From the NCBI GenBank assembly GCA_016801845.1, contig CM028912.1, positions 23,773,501 through 23,837,500 on the forward strand: 64,000 bases of DNA, read 5' to 3'. Source of the stretch: Polydactylus sextarius (Eukaryota > Chordata > Actinopteri > Polynemidae). Each line of letters starts with the position of its first letter. The first letter of the stretch is position 1. The notes beneath the pieces were generated by a model. It saw nothing but the letters and a program-made list of their open reading frames with translations, searched no databases and was not told the origin of the DNA. A program made the position numbers and the translations under genes. Positions 1 through 13,300 of this stretch are shown here, one piece after another.

Positions 1-17
1 ATATATATAGTATATAG

Positions 18-88
<71 letters not shown>

Positions 89-90
89 GT

Positions 91-118
<28 letters not shown>
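1..118. repeat. AT/GT microsatellite
   Basis: Alternating TA dinucleotides flank a run of about 18 GT units (32-67). It is a plain compound dinucleotide microsatellite at the window edge; no coding signal is seen. Confidence 0.95.
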
Positions 119-123
<5 letters not shown>

Positions 124-769
124 TCTATAGTCATGTTCTCTATTCTCCATAGTTGTTCCATTGTGTCTGGTTTATATTTACAGCTGAGGAACCACTCACA
201 TATATGAGTGGATCTGTGCTGCCATGTGTTCATTATCGTGTTATTACATACGGATGTTACTCACTATCTGACTCACATTACAATCATTGGTGGAGCCTTT
301 AAAACGGGAAAATGTCAGCTGTGTCCCTGAGCTGCGCCTGCTCTCAGCCTGCTCCCTGTGCCTGTTTACAGCTCTAAATGGATTAAAAGGGAAGTGGTGG
401 GGAATTCCACTGCGGGCCCAGTGAATATTCAGGTCCACACACACATTTTCACCGCAGCTCTGCACATCACCCAATTTACAGCAAACTGGAACCCCGAGCT
501 GATGTGTGCACCTCCACCATCCCCACCCACCCAAATCACAACTTGTCAGCAGTCAATGTGTTCCATACAGCTGGACGCCACTTCCACATCTTGTCCAGGT
601 CAGTCTACAGTCCGGGGTGGGGGTGTGTCTGTCTGTGTGCGGCTGGTACACACACCGGACGGGTTGGGGCTCGTGTCACTAAACGCACATTTATGACGGT
701 TAACAGAAACGCCAGACACTACGAAGAAAATACAACGGTCGGTCCACGCTGCTGCAGCAGAGAGCCGTT

Positions 770-1295
770 ACCGCCCCAGCACCGGTGTCTGCCCCCCTCC
801 CGGTGACCTAACCGAGAGAGACGCCACAGGCAACCAGAGTGAGAGGGGGCTTCCTTCCTTACCTGCCTCCACAGTGTCCGTCAGGTCATGGTTGGTGGCT
901 GTCCGGGGAAACTCCTTCAGTTTGCGGGAACTGACGTTGAGGACGCCGCTGGCCGCAGCCTCCTCCAGCGCCCGTTCCAAGCCCCGGTTAGGAGGCAGGT
1001 TGGCGCCGCTGCCGACGTGCGTCTGGATCGACTGAGGAGAACCGAGCTGGGAGAGAGGAGGACGAGCCGACTCCGGTCCCAACGTCGCCATAGTGTTCCC
1101 CCGTCTCCTCCGCGCGCGCGTGTGTCAATTATATCCGTGAGAGAGCGGGTTCACGTTATAACGGCGGGACACCGACTTCCCCGCGCGTTCACAGCCTTCC
1201 TCTTCAGTCGTAGCCGCCGCCGCGTCTACCTCCCGGTTTGCGCGGTGCGTCAAGCGGCGAAGGGTGAACGGCACGCCAACGTCCGGTCCGCTAAA
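770..1295 (-). promoter_or_regulatory. CpG-rich promoter region of the lrch1-like gene
   Basis: This stretch is clearly richer in C, G and CpG than the AT-rich surroundings, with repeated CGCG and GCCGCCGCCGCG tracts between 1085 and 1265. It covers the start codon at 1091 and the sequence upstream of it on the minus strand, as expected for a vertebrate CpG-island promoter. The transcription start cannot be placed from sequence alone. No TATA box is obvious. Confidence 0.6.
863..1091 (-). CDS. lrch1: LRCH1-like protein, first coding exon
   Basis: First coding exon of a leucine-rich repeat and calponin-homology domain protein, a membrane/cytoskeleton-associated scaffold family that binds DOCK proteins. 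The exon encodes 76 residues from ATG at 1089-1091. The run NLPPNRGLERALEEAA, then RKLKEFPRTA and HDLTDTVEA, matches the segment just before the first leucine-rich repeat. The NLP-NRGLERALEEAA form resembles LRCH1 more than LRCH3 or LRCH4. A good donor (GCAG|GTAAGG) follows at 862-861, leaving phase 1, so the repeats and CH domain lie off the left edge. Its neighbour rubcnl, head to head, supports LRCH1 because these genes are adjacent in human 13q14 (recalled, not checked). Confidence 0.82.
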
Positions 1296-2906
1296 TTTTC
1301 AAAATAAAACACCTGTCAGTGTATTGCGTTCATTAGTCAGATGTAAATGAACACTGATATTGATCTCAAATGTATTAAAAACGGTATTTGAATGCCTTGA
1401 AAATAATTCAGTTGTACATGTTCTGTTCTGTACGTGTGTGTGTATATTGTGTAGTAGTAGTAGTAGTAGTAGTATTTAGTAGCATAACCTTTATTTCCGT
1501 TGATTTGCACAAATAAGCAATTTACAGAATAATAATAATACAATATAATGGTAAAATAAAATACTACCAACTAAACAAATATATTTTTCAAAGGTACACT
1601 AAATGTTGTTATTGAGTAATGGTTGACAACTAAAATTCAACAAAAGTGGGAAATGTATCAATAAAGAATTATTACAAAACTTCAGAATAAATATGAATCC
1701 AATACTTTTTCAAAGATATGTTTATAGATATTTTTGAAAAATGTATTGAACAAAATTAATATACAAATTAATTTCACTGAGGTTGGTTACAACTAGTAAA
1801 CTGCGAGGAGACTGGGATTTCCAACTTAGTTGCATGTTTTATTTTGAAAGAAACGGCCCACTAGGTTTCCTGTCCACTTGTATTTTCTCTTGACTTAACG
1901 CAGTTTATTCTCACTGCGGCTGCGCAGTTGCACCGTACATCTGCGAGACAGCAGGGGAATTCGGTGAGCAGCGACATCTGCTGTACAGGATCTGTCAGTG
2001 CAGTTTTCATACAAGCCTGGCTCTGTAGGCCACTGTGGTAACTTGACTGTTGAGGCTCAAGATCATTTGTTGTCTTTATCTCTGCAGAAACACCCACAGA
2101 CCAACAGGACTCAAACAAATAGAATAAGAATGATTCAACTGATTAACAGCTATGTAGAAATCTCATCATTACTCATCCAAAATGTCAAGCATCAGGTACA
2201 TCTTAAAAATATTTGTGTGTAAAAGTTTTTTGAGAGCTGGTGACACAAAACAAGACGTTATCATATTTTAACTTAAATTACCTCAATTTTAAATTACTTG
2301 AGCAGTAAAGCAGTCTGTTAAAACACAGCTTTACCACAGCGAGGTCTTCAAGAAAAGATAACGCTCTGAGTCTTGTTTGTTGGGTTTCACAATCAAATCT
2401 GTATTCAGCCAGTTTTAATGGAAAAACTAAATATTATTTAACTATTTCACCACTAGCGTGAGATGGACATGTCAGCAAGATGGTTTGCAGTAGATAGTTC
2501 CTCTGGTCATGGTGGCATCAGGGCAACAGTTTAATTCAGATCCAGTCCCTCATGGGATTCCAGATGTTCCCAGACCAGTTTGCACATAGCCTGTGCAGTG
2601 CTCTCACGGTCTACACCAAGGTCTCTTACAGCTGGATGTGTCTGAAAAAATCTCCACCAGGAGGCGCTCAGAAAGCGCCCTGATTAGATGGCTGCTTTAG
2701 ATATGAAGGAGCAACAACACCACCCCTCACTTGATCTCCAAGGCTAAGCTCAGAGGTGATTCTGATGCTTTCAAACCAGACTCTTAACCCTGACTCAAAC
2801 ACTTCTTGTCATAGCTTGAAATCACAGACATGTGGTATGCTCAACTCATGTGTATACATCTACAGCAGAGTATTTGGGAGGAAGGAGGAAGTTTGTTTAC
2901 TATTAT
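1296..2906. other. Intergenic, no gene seen
   Basis: AT-rich spacer upstream of lrch1. It holds a GTA trinucleotide microsatellite at about 1451-1475. I see no exon with supportable splice sites or homology. Confidence 0.6.
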
Positions 2907-3960
2907 TCAATTCAATTCAATTTATTTTATTTATATAGCGCCAGGTCATAAAAACATTTATCTCAAGGCACTTTACGTAGAGAAACCCAACATTTCCACA
3001 ATGAGCAAGCGCTTGGCGACAATGGAGAGGAAAAAACTCCCTTTTAACAGGAAGAAACCTCCAGCAGAACCAGACTCAGAGTGGACGGTCATCTGCCTCG
3101 ACCGGTTGGAGTGAAATGAAAACAGGGAAAAGAGAAGAGACAGAGGAAAGAGAGGGAGGAGGACAGGGGAGGGGGAGGAAGAAAAGTGGGAGACCAGAAA
3201 GAGACAGTAGAGAGTAGATGGTTACAAGTAGTTGTTAAAGTAAAATTATCATTACAATTAATATTACAATAATAATAATAATAATAATGATGAAGATGAA
3301 AGTGATGATGTCGTCAAAGAATTGGAGTCCAACAGCTCTGGAGTCAAAACTTCCTGTAAAAGAGAAAGGGGTAGGGGGAGACACAACTGCGAGAGAGAGC
3401 AGATGATGTTAAAAATATGTAATATTTAAATATAAATATCAGGACATGAAGTGTGAGGGAGAGAAAGAGACATGAGGAGTGAGGGACAGAGAGGAGCAGT
3501 GTATTGTCAGAGTCCCCCAGCAGTCTAATCCTATAGCAGATTAACTAAAGGATGGTTCAGGCAGGCCCGTGTCCTGCCTGGACCATACTTAACTATAGGC
3601 TTTATCATAAAGGAAAGTTTTTAGTCTAACCTTAAATGTTGAAAGGTGTGTCTGCCTCCCGGACCCAAACTGGGAGCTGGTTCCATAAGAGAGGAGCCTG
3701 ATAACTGAAGGCTCTACCTCCCATTCTGGTCTTAGAGACTCTAGGAACCACAAGTAAAATTATGTAATTATGTAAATTAAAAAAAAAAAAAAATCTCTTT
3801 CCGTCATGAATTCTGATCTTATTCTCACAGGGAATTTTTTTCATGAGTGGCCCAAATACACCATTGTATAAATCAGTTATTGATCTGAAGGCTAATGTCG
3901 TGACGTGTTTGATGGAGGCTGAAATGCAGAGCTGGCTCAGATACAGCTCCACCAGGAAGA
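2907..3960 (-). mobile_element. L2/Maui-like LINE 3' end
   Basis: On the minus strand, 3950-3632 encodes the C-terminus of a LINE ORF2, with the family-typical stretch VPRVSKTRMGGRAFSYQAPL followed by LWNQLP. After the stop comes a pyrimidine-rich 3' UTR (including an ATT/TCA microsatellite near 3265-3310) with the fish LINE tail ('tcgaggcagatgaccgtcc', 'ggcgctatataaataaa'). It ends in ATTGAATTGAATTGAAT units at 2907-2925. A poly-A run at 3779-3793 interrupts the ORF, and the element is 5'-truncated and dead. A second copy of the tail lies at 61798-62066. Confidence 0.8.
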
Positions 3961-4419
3961 GAAGCTGCTCTTTGTAGCAGATAACAGACTTTATTTACTG
4001 CCTCCTGATGTTCATGAAGTACGTGTGTGTGTGTGCGTGCGTGTGTGTGTCCACTGGGCAACAGGAGTGCTGAGTCAACTCATTACATAACAAGCTTGTA
4101 TCAGCAGATATCCAGAGCCATTACATTATTCGTGCCAACAGACTTTTGTGCTTGTGAACCAGTGAGGACTGTTACTGACATCCTATAACTCAGTATCTCT
4201 ACTGTCTTAACCAACTTCAATCAGCCCTTTGAAAACCGTGACAACATGAGAGGACAAATTGTTCTTTAAAATCTCATCTCATACTGGTCAGCTGTGTCTC
4301 AGTTTAAAGGCTGGACTTGTCGTCCTTCAAAGGAGAAGACTACATAAACATTCATAGAACGGGTTCCCTGAAGGACACAACTACAGTGTGTCACTTTAAC
4401 TTGAGGGTAAAGGCCTAAT
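3961..4419. other. Intergenic, no gene seen
   Basis: Spacer with a short GT/GC microsatellite at about 4021-4050. No coding or structural signal beyond that. Confidence 0.5.
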
Positions 4420-4830
4420 GCACAGATTTCTGCTTACCGTTTTCACTCTGGTCTTATTGTGAAAGTCCTGAAATTGAGATTTTAATCTTTTATTTCTTCT
4501 ATGATGCTTCTTCCATTTACAAACAGCATTGCAACCAATCAGATTGTGTCTTAGTTTGTATGGAGCCTGAGCATTTGACAAAGATGTTATTTGTTTATAC
4601 GTTGCTGTGAAATGATTATAATTTGAAAGTCCAGCAACTGTTCTCCAGCTAACCGTGGCTTGTCCCGTCTCAACTGCAGCTCCACATTTCATCCTGCAGG
4701 TGGAGACATTAGTTGTGGTTCTGATCAGGTCTCAACCTGATCAGAACCACAACTACTGTTAGTGACAGTACAACTACCAGTGACCAACTGGGACCAAGCT
4801 CACTGAGACTGCAGACCAGAACCAGAACTT
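4420..4830. repeat. Dispersed repeat with 19-bp perfect palindrome
   Basis: This block recurs in opposite orientation at about 29930-30182; shared tracts include 'gtcccgtctcaactgcagct' and 'tgatcagaaccacaactact'. Within it, 4711-4729 and 4736-4754 are perfect inverted copies around a 6-base loop. The family is unidentified. Two diverged copies plus a hairpin suggest a non-autonomous mobile element. Confidence 0.65.
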
Positions 4831-7800
4831 AGGAAAAGGAGTTTTTCCTGTTTTTTCCTGAAAATATGTTGACAAAATACACCAAAAGCCCAAATAGATA
4901 CACTGCAGTGACAAAAGCTGCACACAACACCATAGCCTGCTGCTGTCTGAGCAGACTGAGCCTCTGGTAGATGCCTGTGTTTAAGAAATCTGGCTCTTGG
5001 GACTTTGTGTTTTTTTCTTTTTTTTAATTGAACATATATGGATGGTTTCTCACAGAGCTATCTGGTAGACTGTCTCTGGTGGGTATCTGCTTCTGTGACT
5101 CTGTTTCAGTAGCTAACGTCTGGTCACGCTGCCACTGAACATAAAAATACAAAAGGCAGATCTGTATCTACATGTAAAAAGTCTACTTTGAGGCTCTAAA
5201 AGTAAGAACAAGAAGTTTAAAACAGACTCTGTTACCAGGTAGCCAGTGAAGAGATGCTAAAACCGGTATGATGTGTGCTCTTTTGCTTCGGTAGGTTGCA
5301 GAAGAGGTTTGCCTGCAGACGGGCAAGCCTCCTTTTTATTAACAAGTAAAAAGACTGTTACAGTACTCAGTGTGAGAGGAAATAAAAGCATGTATGATCA
5401 TTTCCAATGCATGTCATGTATGTGGTTTTGATGTTGAAGTCTTCGTGTGTCTGTCACATTTCCAGTCAGCAGAACCGATTCTATTCTATTTTTTCTCCTG
5501 TAAAAACACAGAGGTAAAATCGAACCCGCTGATTCTTCAACTCTGTGTGAAACTTCCTCTTTCTGCTCCACCAGCTGCCAGCTGACGTGACAACCATCCG
5601 CCCACAGCGCTCACACTCTTCATGGCAAAAAACCTCTCTACTGAACGAAGCCTTATCGTAACTATGGTTACCGCTGGGTTGCAGAGGATGCACCTTTATA
5701 CTTGTTAAACACCGACGTTGAGTCCCTACTGTGGTTTTCTTTGTGATGACGTAGGTGAAAGTGAGAATTCTCTGGATTTCCTTTGTATTCACTATAAACA
5801 ATCACGGACTTCAGTTTAGGGGGATTACACTTCCTGTTATTAAAAACCTCTTTAGATTTAGGAAGAGTGATGGTACATTTCTAACATTTATTAGGGCACA
5901 GCAGTTTTGTGCTTCTATTTTGTAGGGGATCGGTGGATTGAGGAAAGGTGGAGGACTCTGCTGAGTTTTCAATCATCTCTGTTCTAAGGAGAAACTCTGC
6001 TCAGGCACAGAGCACAAACCACTGTTAAATACAGGAAGTGCTGATAACCAGCTGCCTTCTTCCTCTCTCTCTGAGTCACTGAGTTTGGTGGATGAAGACT
6101 TGTCTCGATCCCTCCGGAGACCGTCAGGTTTCCACACCAATTCAGTTCAAGGGGGTGAGTTATTTTGATATATTCCATGAAGGGTGTGTTTCTGAGCTGC
6201 GTGTGTGCATGTGTGTGTGTTGGGGCCTTGGTTGTCTGGTTTGATCACTTCTGGTCCCACACATTTTTTGATGTCATCTTCTATCTATCTTGAGACATAA
6301 TCGCAGTTAGAGACCTGCCTCTGCATTTGTACAGGAAGCTCTGCTGAGTGTTTTACGTGAAGTGCAGGTTCAATTGAGTTTAAAATAACATTTAAAGTAA
6401 AACACTGAGTACAATTTTTTAGGTTTGAAGTTTGAGGAACCAGGCTCAAAATCAGAAAATATTCTATTGTTTTTTTTTTTGTTTGTGCTACTACTTTTTG
6501 TAATACACAAAATTATTTTGTTTTCCATTACTTTTGACATGACCTGAGGCCATGTTTAAATTCATACATTACATTTTAGATTTTTTCCCTTTCTATAACT
6601 TATTCATAAGTGTATGTGAAGGCCTGGGTCTATCAGTGAATAATAAGAGGATCATATTGGACTGAAACAAAACAGGTTCACGGTGGCCGACGTCATTGTC
6701 TGTGTAAGAAGAAGCTTTCCCTCACACCTCACAGTAGAAGTGGCTGTAACTCTAACAAGACTGAACCTGGATCTTGACTTTGTGTTTGAGATCAGATTGT
6801 TACTGTTATAATTTTTTAGTCCAAAAAATCCCCCGCAGTCTCAGGTTAAGGTTAACAAAAGCAGAAGTTTGCATGAAGCAGGGTCAGGACTGGACTCTGG
6901 AAGCAGGAACCAGGAGAGGACAGATCATTTCTTTCCTTCTTTTTTAACCCTGAAAAAACAAAACAAAACAAACAAACAAACAAACAAAAAGTTATTATTA
7001 CATTTGATATTGATGTTAGAACAAACTGTTGGACAAACTAAACTGTTGGAATGTGTGTAGCATGGATCTGAATCTATGTTATCAGTCACACAGGCAGTTT
7101 ACACACAGCACACTGGCAGAATAACACACGCACACAGGATAATTAGCTACTTTATTATTTGCAGCGTTTATTACGTGCAGCAGACACACCTGACAACTGG
7201 CAATGTTTCACAGGCACCAGTGGCAGTCATGTAGTACCTCTAAAGCCTAGTTCACACTAGCCGACGTGACCGATAATTTCCACATTGGAGTTTCTCCCCG
7301 ACAAAGGCCTGAGATTGTTGGTGAATTGGCAGATAATTAGCACAATCAAGTGGTCATGTGTGAACAGTGCTAACAGTGGGTACTCTGTTCGGCCCCATAA
7401 AGTTCTTGGCGGGGCTTTAGGTTGACTCAAGATGGTTCATGATGGTTCATGGTCAACAAAGAAGCACCATTTTTAAAACCCAGAAGCAGAACCGTATCAA
7501 TAAATAGTTTCTATAAATAGAAACGAAGAAGTGAACGAAGTAACACAGTTAAAACCGTCACAAATGATCACAGGGTTTCACATTTAATGATCAATGCGTG
7601 GACCTCCACAGAATCAACACTGGTCGCTACAAATTAATTAATTTTTTTTTTTCAAATGTGAAACACAACGTTAAAAACAAATGGACGGTTACATTCTCTC
7701 TCTCTCTCACAGTGTGTAGTTTATTAATAAGAACGCGATGGAGAGGTCGCAGAGAAGACAGTCAGCAAAGTCCGTCCTGACCGGGATCTTACCCTAGGTA

Positions 7801-8990
7801 GAGGCACAGACGCTACAAGAACCGAGTGAGAGGATGTTCCTGAAAAGTTCCTAGTTTGCGTCTTCTGCGTCTGATCCAAATGTTACCCAGTACCGGAAGA
7901 TCTGCCAGTGATTTTGACTCTGTACCGGAGGCAGTGTCTTTACACTGACATTGTCACTGGTGCTCATCAACAATAAACAGATGTAAATCACAATGATAAG
8001 CAGTGGCTAATGTACCTGTCTAGTTTGCGCAGGACAAGATGTTTAGTTTGGTGAAGTCACAATATGACCAGGAGCTTTATCATTGAGAGGTCACAGATTA
8101 GTTGTTGGTAGTCGGTAAGTTGGTAAATCTGAAAGATATTCACCGATTGGAAACCCCCAGGTCAATAACTCACAGTTACAAAAACACAAATGACACTTCT
8201 TCTAATTGCAGTTAGACCGTGAGCTACAACCTCATTTTCATCCAAGCCAGCTGCCCTCAATGTTGTAGTTACATTGGTGTATTAACACTTGGCTACAAGA
8301 TGAGTGGTCAGGGACCATCTACATGTTCAACACTAAAGACAGAAACTATGAAAACATTTAATTGTTCTGTTTTCCACTGTAGTGTCACCAAATTCACTTG
8401 ATATGTCAGTGGTCTCCTGTTGTATATACGACAACATCTGGATTGGTAAAAGATAAAGAAAATAGAAAAATAACCTACAAATACACATTATTATTAATTT
8501 GACAAATATGACAAAATGTTTCATGGCAGCATGTCCAAATGTATGAGTGAAATAGTTGTTGCATTTTTAGGTGGATATTGGATGTGAAAAGAAGAAAACG
8601 GTTGTTATTTGTTGGAGTTACTGGAACACGCTGTTAGTAAAGAGTTACAGTAGTCCGGTCTAGAGGTACAGATGCATAAATTAACTTTTCAGCATCCTTT
8701 TTAGGCAGGATGTTTCTGATTTTTGTAATATTATGTAGGTGGAAGAAAGATGTCCCAGAGACTTGTCTAAAATGAGTTACAATGACATGTCCTGATCAAA
8801 GATTACTCCAAGGTTGCTCACAGTAGAACTGGAGGCCAAGGTAATGCCAATGGTGGTAATGGTGGAACGTGGACTGTTGCTTTAAAGCCTGTGTATGTGA
8901 GTTAAACCAAGGAACTCTCCTCCTCTGATTCACTACCTGTCAAAACCATGATCAGTCTGTGCAGCAGTAAATTTAAGATAGTCATCTTCT
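4831..8990. other. Intergenic, mostly unassigned, with repeat fragments
   Basis: No gene could be supported. The tracts at about 5215-5400 and 8610-8900 ('ttaccaggtagccagtgaag', 'aaagagttacagtagtccgg') resemble a common teleost dispersed repeat associated with LINEs. A short AAAC-type repeat lies at 6957-6988. The untranslated first exon(s) of rubcnl may lie here or further left, but cannot be placed without transcripts. Confidence 0.45.
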
Positions 8991-9009
8991 ATTGTATTCA
9001 TATATGGCA

Positions 9010-9699
9010 CTTGGATAAATAACTGCTCTTTAAATTTAGCCACAGCATCATCAGACAGACACCTACTGTAGTGAAACTGCTTCTCAACAAACAAACATTG
9101 TAAATTCAAACATTATTAAGAAATGGTCAGAGAGAAGAGGATTATGAGGAAATATTGTTAAATTGTTAACATCAACACCATAGGTAAGAACAAGGTCAAG
9201 GGTGTGGTTGAAACAAAGAGTAGGTTTGTTTATGTGCTGAGAAAAGCCAGTTGAATCTAACAACAGGTTAAACGCAGAACTGAGGCTATCGTTATCAACA
9301 TCTACATTAATGTTAAAATCACCTACAATAATAACTTTATCTGTACTGAGAACTATCTACTAAAAACTCTGAAAATTCAGTTAGAAATTCAGAGTAAGGA
9401 TCAGGTGGACAATACACTGTAACTATCACAACAGGTTTTTGCATTTTCCAGTTTGGATGTGAAAGACTAAGAGTAAGACTCTCAAGTGAGTAATATCTAG
9501 TGTTAGGTTTAGGATTAATCATTAGAGTTAAAAATGGCTGCAACCCCTCCTCCTCAGTCTGTGCTTTGAGGAATGTTAGTTTTATTATCAGAAAACAAAT
9601 ACAAAAAGTTAGAAAAATGAAATGTGAATCGGCCAAAATTGGTCTCAGGAGGTCAAACTGAAAAACTGGAATTGGCCCAGAAAACTGCAATTGGTGCAT
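9010..9699 (-). mobile_element. L2-like LINE ORF2 endonuclease fragment
   Basis: The minus strand reads SLESLTLSLSHPNWKM, then VVIVTVYCPPDPYSEFLTEF, and in the next frame VIIVGDFNINVD and LDLVLTYGVDVNNLT. These are hallmarks of the apurinic endonuclease domain of CR1/L2-type LINE ORF2: the 'YxPP' block and the catalytic GDFN motif. Frame breaks near 9345 and the missing reverse transcriptase show a dead fragment. Confidence 0.8.
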
Positions 9700-10379
9700 C
9701 TCTAATTAAGACAAAAAAAACTGAAATGAGCTCCAACAAAGTGTTACAGATTTTCCAGCTGTGGCATGGTGGACAGGGTCTATCAAACCTGGGTCCATCC
9801 ACTCACACAACTGTGCTCATCCTAAACAAAAAAGGACAGACAGCATTAATCAGGATGTTTATGTGTCATGGTTTACCAATCACAACAAGCCGTTAACGAT
9901 TGCAAAGCCTGTTACATCATGAATCTGTTGCTGTAGATCAGACAGAGGACAAGCTAAAACTTCCATCCTGACTTGATTGTATCCTTGAAACCAGTTATGT
10001 TTTTTTCCAAGTCGAGCTTCAAGCTCATCTCAACAAGTATATTTAAAACAGCCTTTGCTTTCACTCTCTGAAATATTTTCATACATTCAGACTGGTATCT
10101 GTAAACATGTGTGGTCTGGTCTATTTGCAGTGCTCTAAATTACCATCAATGTCTGTTTTATGAACTCTACAAACAGTAATAAAAAGGATTAAAGTCTTGG
10201 ATGTTAACAAGCAGCAGGAGAGTTTTTTTTTATTCTGTGCTCTCTCAGTGGCTACAGTCCTCAGCTCACCTGTTGCCACAGCGTTGTTCACTAAATGCTC
10301 AGGAAGCACAACTGTTGCAGCAGGAAGTTTGCACCAAAGCTATTTTCGTTGAGAAACTTTTGTCTTTCTTCTTTTACAG

Positions 10380-13300
10380 ATGGGAACCTGTAAGGGCGTG
10401 TCCTCCTCTGTCTGCAGACCCAGGTACGTCAGCTGGTGCATGGACTCGCCAGCATTGCCAGAGCCATCGACACCTAAGGTTGCTACAGGTGAGATTCACC
10501 ACAGACTCACAGCAGCTTTAAGGAGATTTTACACCTGCAGCCAAACAGGAAACATCAGGGGCACAAAAACAAGATGAACCAACAGATGCCTCCTGGGCAT
10601 ATTAAATTCTTAAACACTGTCTTAAATGACCTGAAACAAGCCAGTTATCATATGGAAGCTTTTTACATCTTCGATAAAAGAAGAAAAAACAGTTTGTTGT
10701 AATCTTATTCTGCTCACAAGAGGCTGAAATGCATCATGTGATGTCATTCTCTCTGTGCTCTCAACACGTTGCATATTGTATGTAAGATAGGTAATTTTTC
10801 TCACAAAGAAAAATTGACAAGTAGACATAAGAAAATAAGCCTTCTTTCCACTTGTCAGGAAGATGTAAAGAAAATGTATTTTTTTCTACTCTACGTATGT
10901 ATCTTTATGTACGTATCATATTGAATTGTCTTTTGACATATAATTTCTCAGTGCTGTTATTCTCTGTGCTGATTCATAGTTTTGCTTCTGACTGGGATTT
11001 TTCGAGCTAAAAGAACAGCAGCTTTCTAATGCCTCTTACGCAGCCATCAAAACTGATGAACCATGTTCTAGTAATGTTTTTTTTTTTTTCATCTCCTCTT
11101 CTTCCTATTTCCTGAAAACTACTGTAAACTCCAGAGAAACATTCTGACCCTCATGCACAGTCAGCAGCTTCAGGATCAATCCCACTCCTCCTACTGTCAC
11201 CACCAGAAACTAATGGAGGAGAAACATTTTCCAATCACCCGCTACAGGCCAAACTCTTACACAGCTCACATCAGCATGCCTCCCCACATCATTCCAACCT
11301 CTCACTGATGAAGCCTCACTCCAACACTGACAGTCACAGTGATGAAGGTGAGGACAAAGGGAGCGAGGATGATAACCTCACGAACCTGAGCCCACCAGGG
11401 GCTGAAAACAGGAGTGAGGAGGACTCGTCTCTTCTGCATCCAGAGGCCAACAGGTGCCGCCTCCGCCGGAGCAGTCCCGTCATCTACAGACGCCTCAGGC
11501 CCATCTCCTGGCACGGAGGGAAAGCGGACACATCGAATCAACCAAAGTAACTAAACATGTTACATTACACAAAACGAGGTCAGATATTTTAATTGTGAGC
11601 TAAGAAAAAAATAATTCATAAAAAAGCTAACTAGAGGGCTTGCTGCCACCATTTACCACTTCAGAAAATGTATCTTTTACTAGTTTATTAGTAAGATGTT
11701 GTTTCCTTCTCTGAAACCTGCAGTAACTGACCTTTTTGGCCACATGAGGGCAGTGGAAACAAGCAGTGAACACATCACTAACATCATATCATCACTGTTA
11801 GGAAGATGTATTGAACTTGTTTTTGGTACCGCATATTGCTGTTACTTCTGTGTCTGTTCACCTGACTAAAGTGAAACCTTCTTCCAGTTCAGACTCCTCT
11901 ACCTCTGCCTCCGACTCTCTGTCTCCGGATCAGTGTGGGCTCCCGACAGCTACCAACATGGAGGATCTGGGACCTAAACAGAGCTGGCCTGATCACACAT
12001 CATCCTCCTCCCCCCAGGATGAAAAGAAGCAGCGCTCCATCTCCGTCTCATCAAATCTGAACCACTTCCTGATCTCTCTGTTTCACCTGCCCTTCAGTGG
12101 ACAACAGGGATTGCCTGAGAAGCAGAAAAAGTGGCACCTAAGTGCTTGTGATGTCCCATCCACCCCTGGTACATTATGAAATTAAGATACACATCAGAAG
12201 AATTTGTCAGGGACTCCATGAAATAGCTATATTTTGATTTATCACATTTATCACTGAAGGACTTTTTGACCTTGTCACTAGGGAAAAATCTGACTGATAT
12301 TAATTATATGCCTGTGTTATTTTGTGTGTGTGTGTGTTTCATTAGGTCTCTCTACCTCAACCAGCAGAAAACAGAGCGAACTGAGTAGTTGCAGTGATAT
12401 CCCAGAATGCTCTGCAAACATCTTCAAGACCACTTGTGACCTGGAAAAGGTGTGTGACCAACTTTTAGGCCAGTTGCAGTTTTTTTTGTGATAGTTTTAT
12501 CAGTATGAAAATGTACAATATGAACACAGAGATGCTGCGATTGTGTGCGCAGGAAAATGCTCACTTCATTGTGGTGGACATGGTGCTGGAGGTGCTGGAA
12601 GGTGTGAAGTGGACCCTAGGATTAAACCAATGGACGTCCATGACGGACACACACCAGCCAATGGATGACAACGTGCGCTCACACAGACACAAAAGCTCTG
12701 CACAGGAAAGTTGCACACCTGAACACAAACACAGATATGACACACACGGTCTCAAACAGAGCTGCAGCGACGGCAAACTAGAAAGTCATGAACACAGACT
12801 TTCAGATGAGACGTCGCACACACACTTATCTTACGTGCACACAAGCCAACACACACAGGTTAAACAAGATGACTGGGGGAACAATGAGGCTGGACGTCAA
12901 CCGAAGACCTCCATCCTCTCCACTGACAGCGGATTCGAAGGTGAGATGATGATTTGCGTCGTGAGTGCATGGTGACAATAACGTTTCTACACAGGCTGAG
13001 AAAGTTCAACACACTGTTAATTAAAGGTCCTGGGTCCAACTCCTGTGTTGGGAGCTCCGGTTTCCTCCCACAGCCAAAAACATGAATGCATTGGGGATAG
13101 GTGAATTGAGCATACTAAATTGCCCGTAGGTGTAAATGTATGAATAGGTGTTTGTCTGTATAAGTGGCCCTGTGATGAGTTGGTGTACCCAGGACAGTCT
13201 TCATTTTTATCCTCATCTTCATTTGTTTGACAAGACATGCGCTGCGAATACAACACAAACTTATAAAAGTGATGAAGTCAGCCTGATGTTTGTCCTTTTA

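Noticed and set aside
244..806. Overlapping open frames left of the lrch1 exon
   Set aside because: No domain, no splice logic, and frames on both strands overlap; likely chance in GC-richer DNA.
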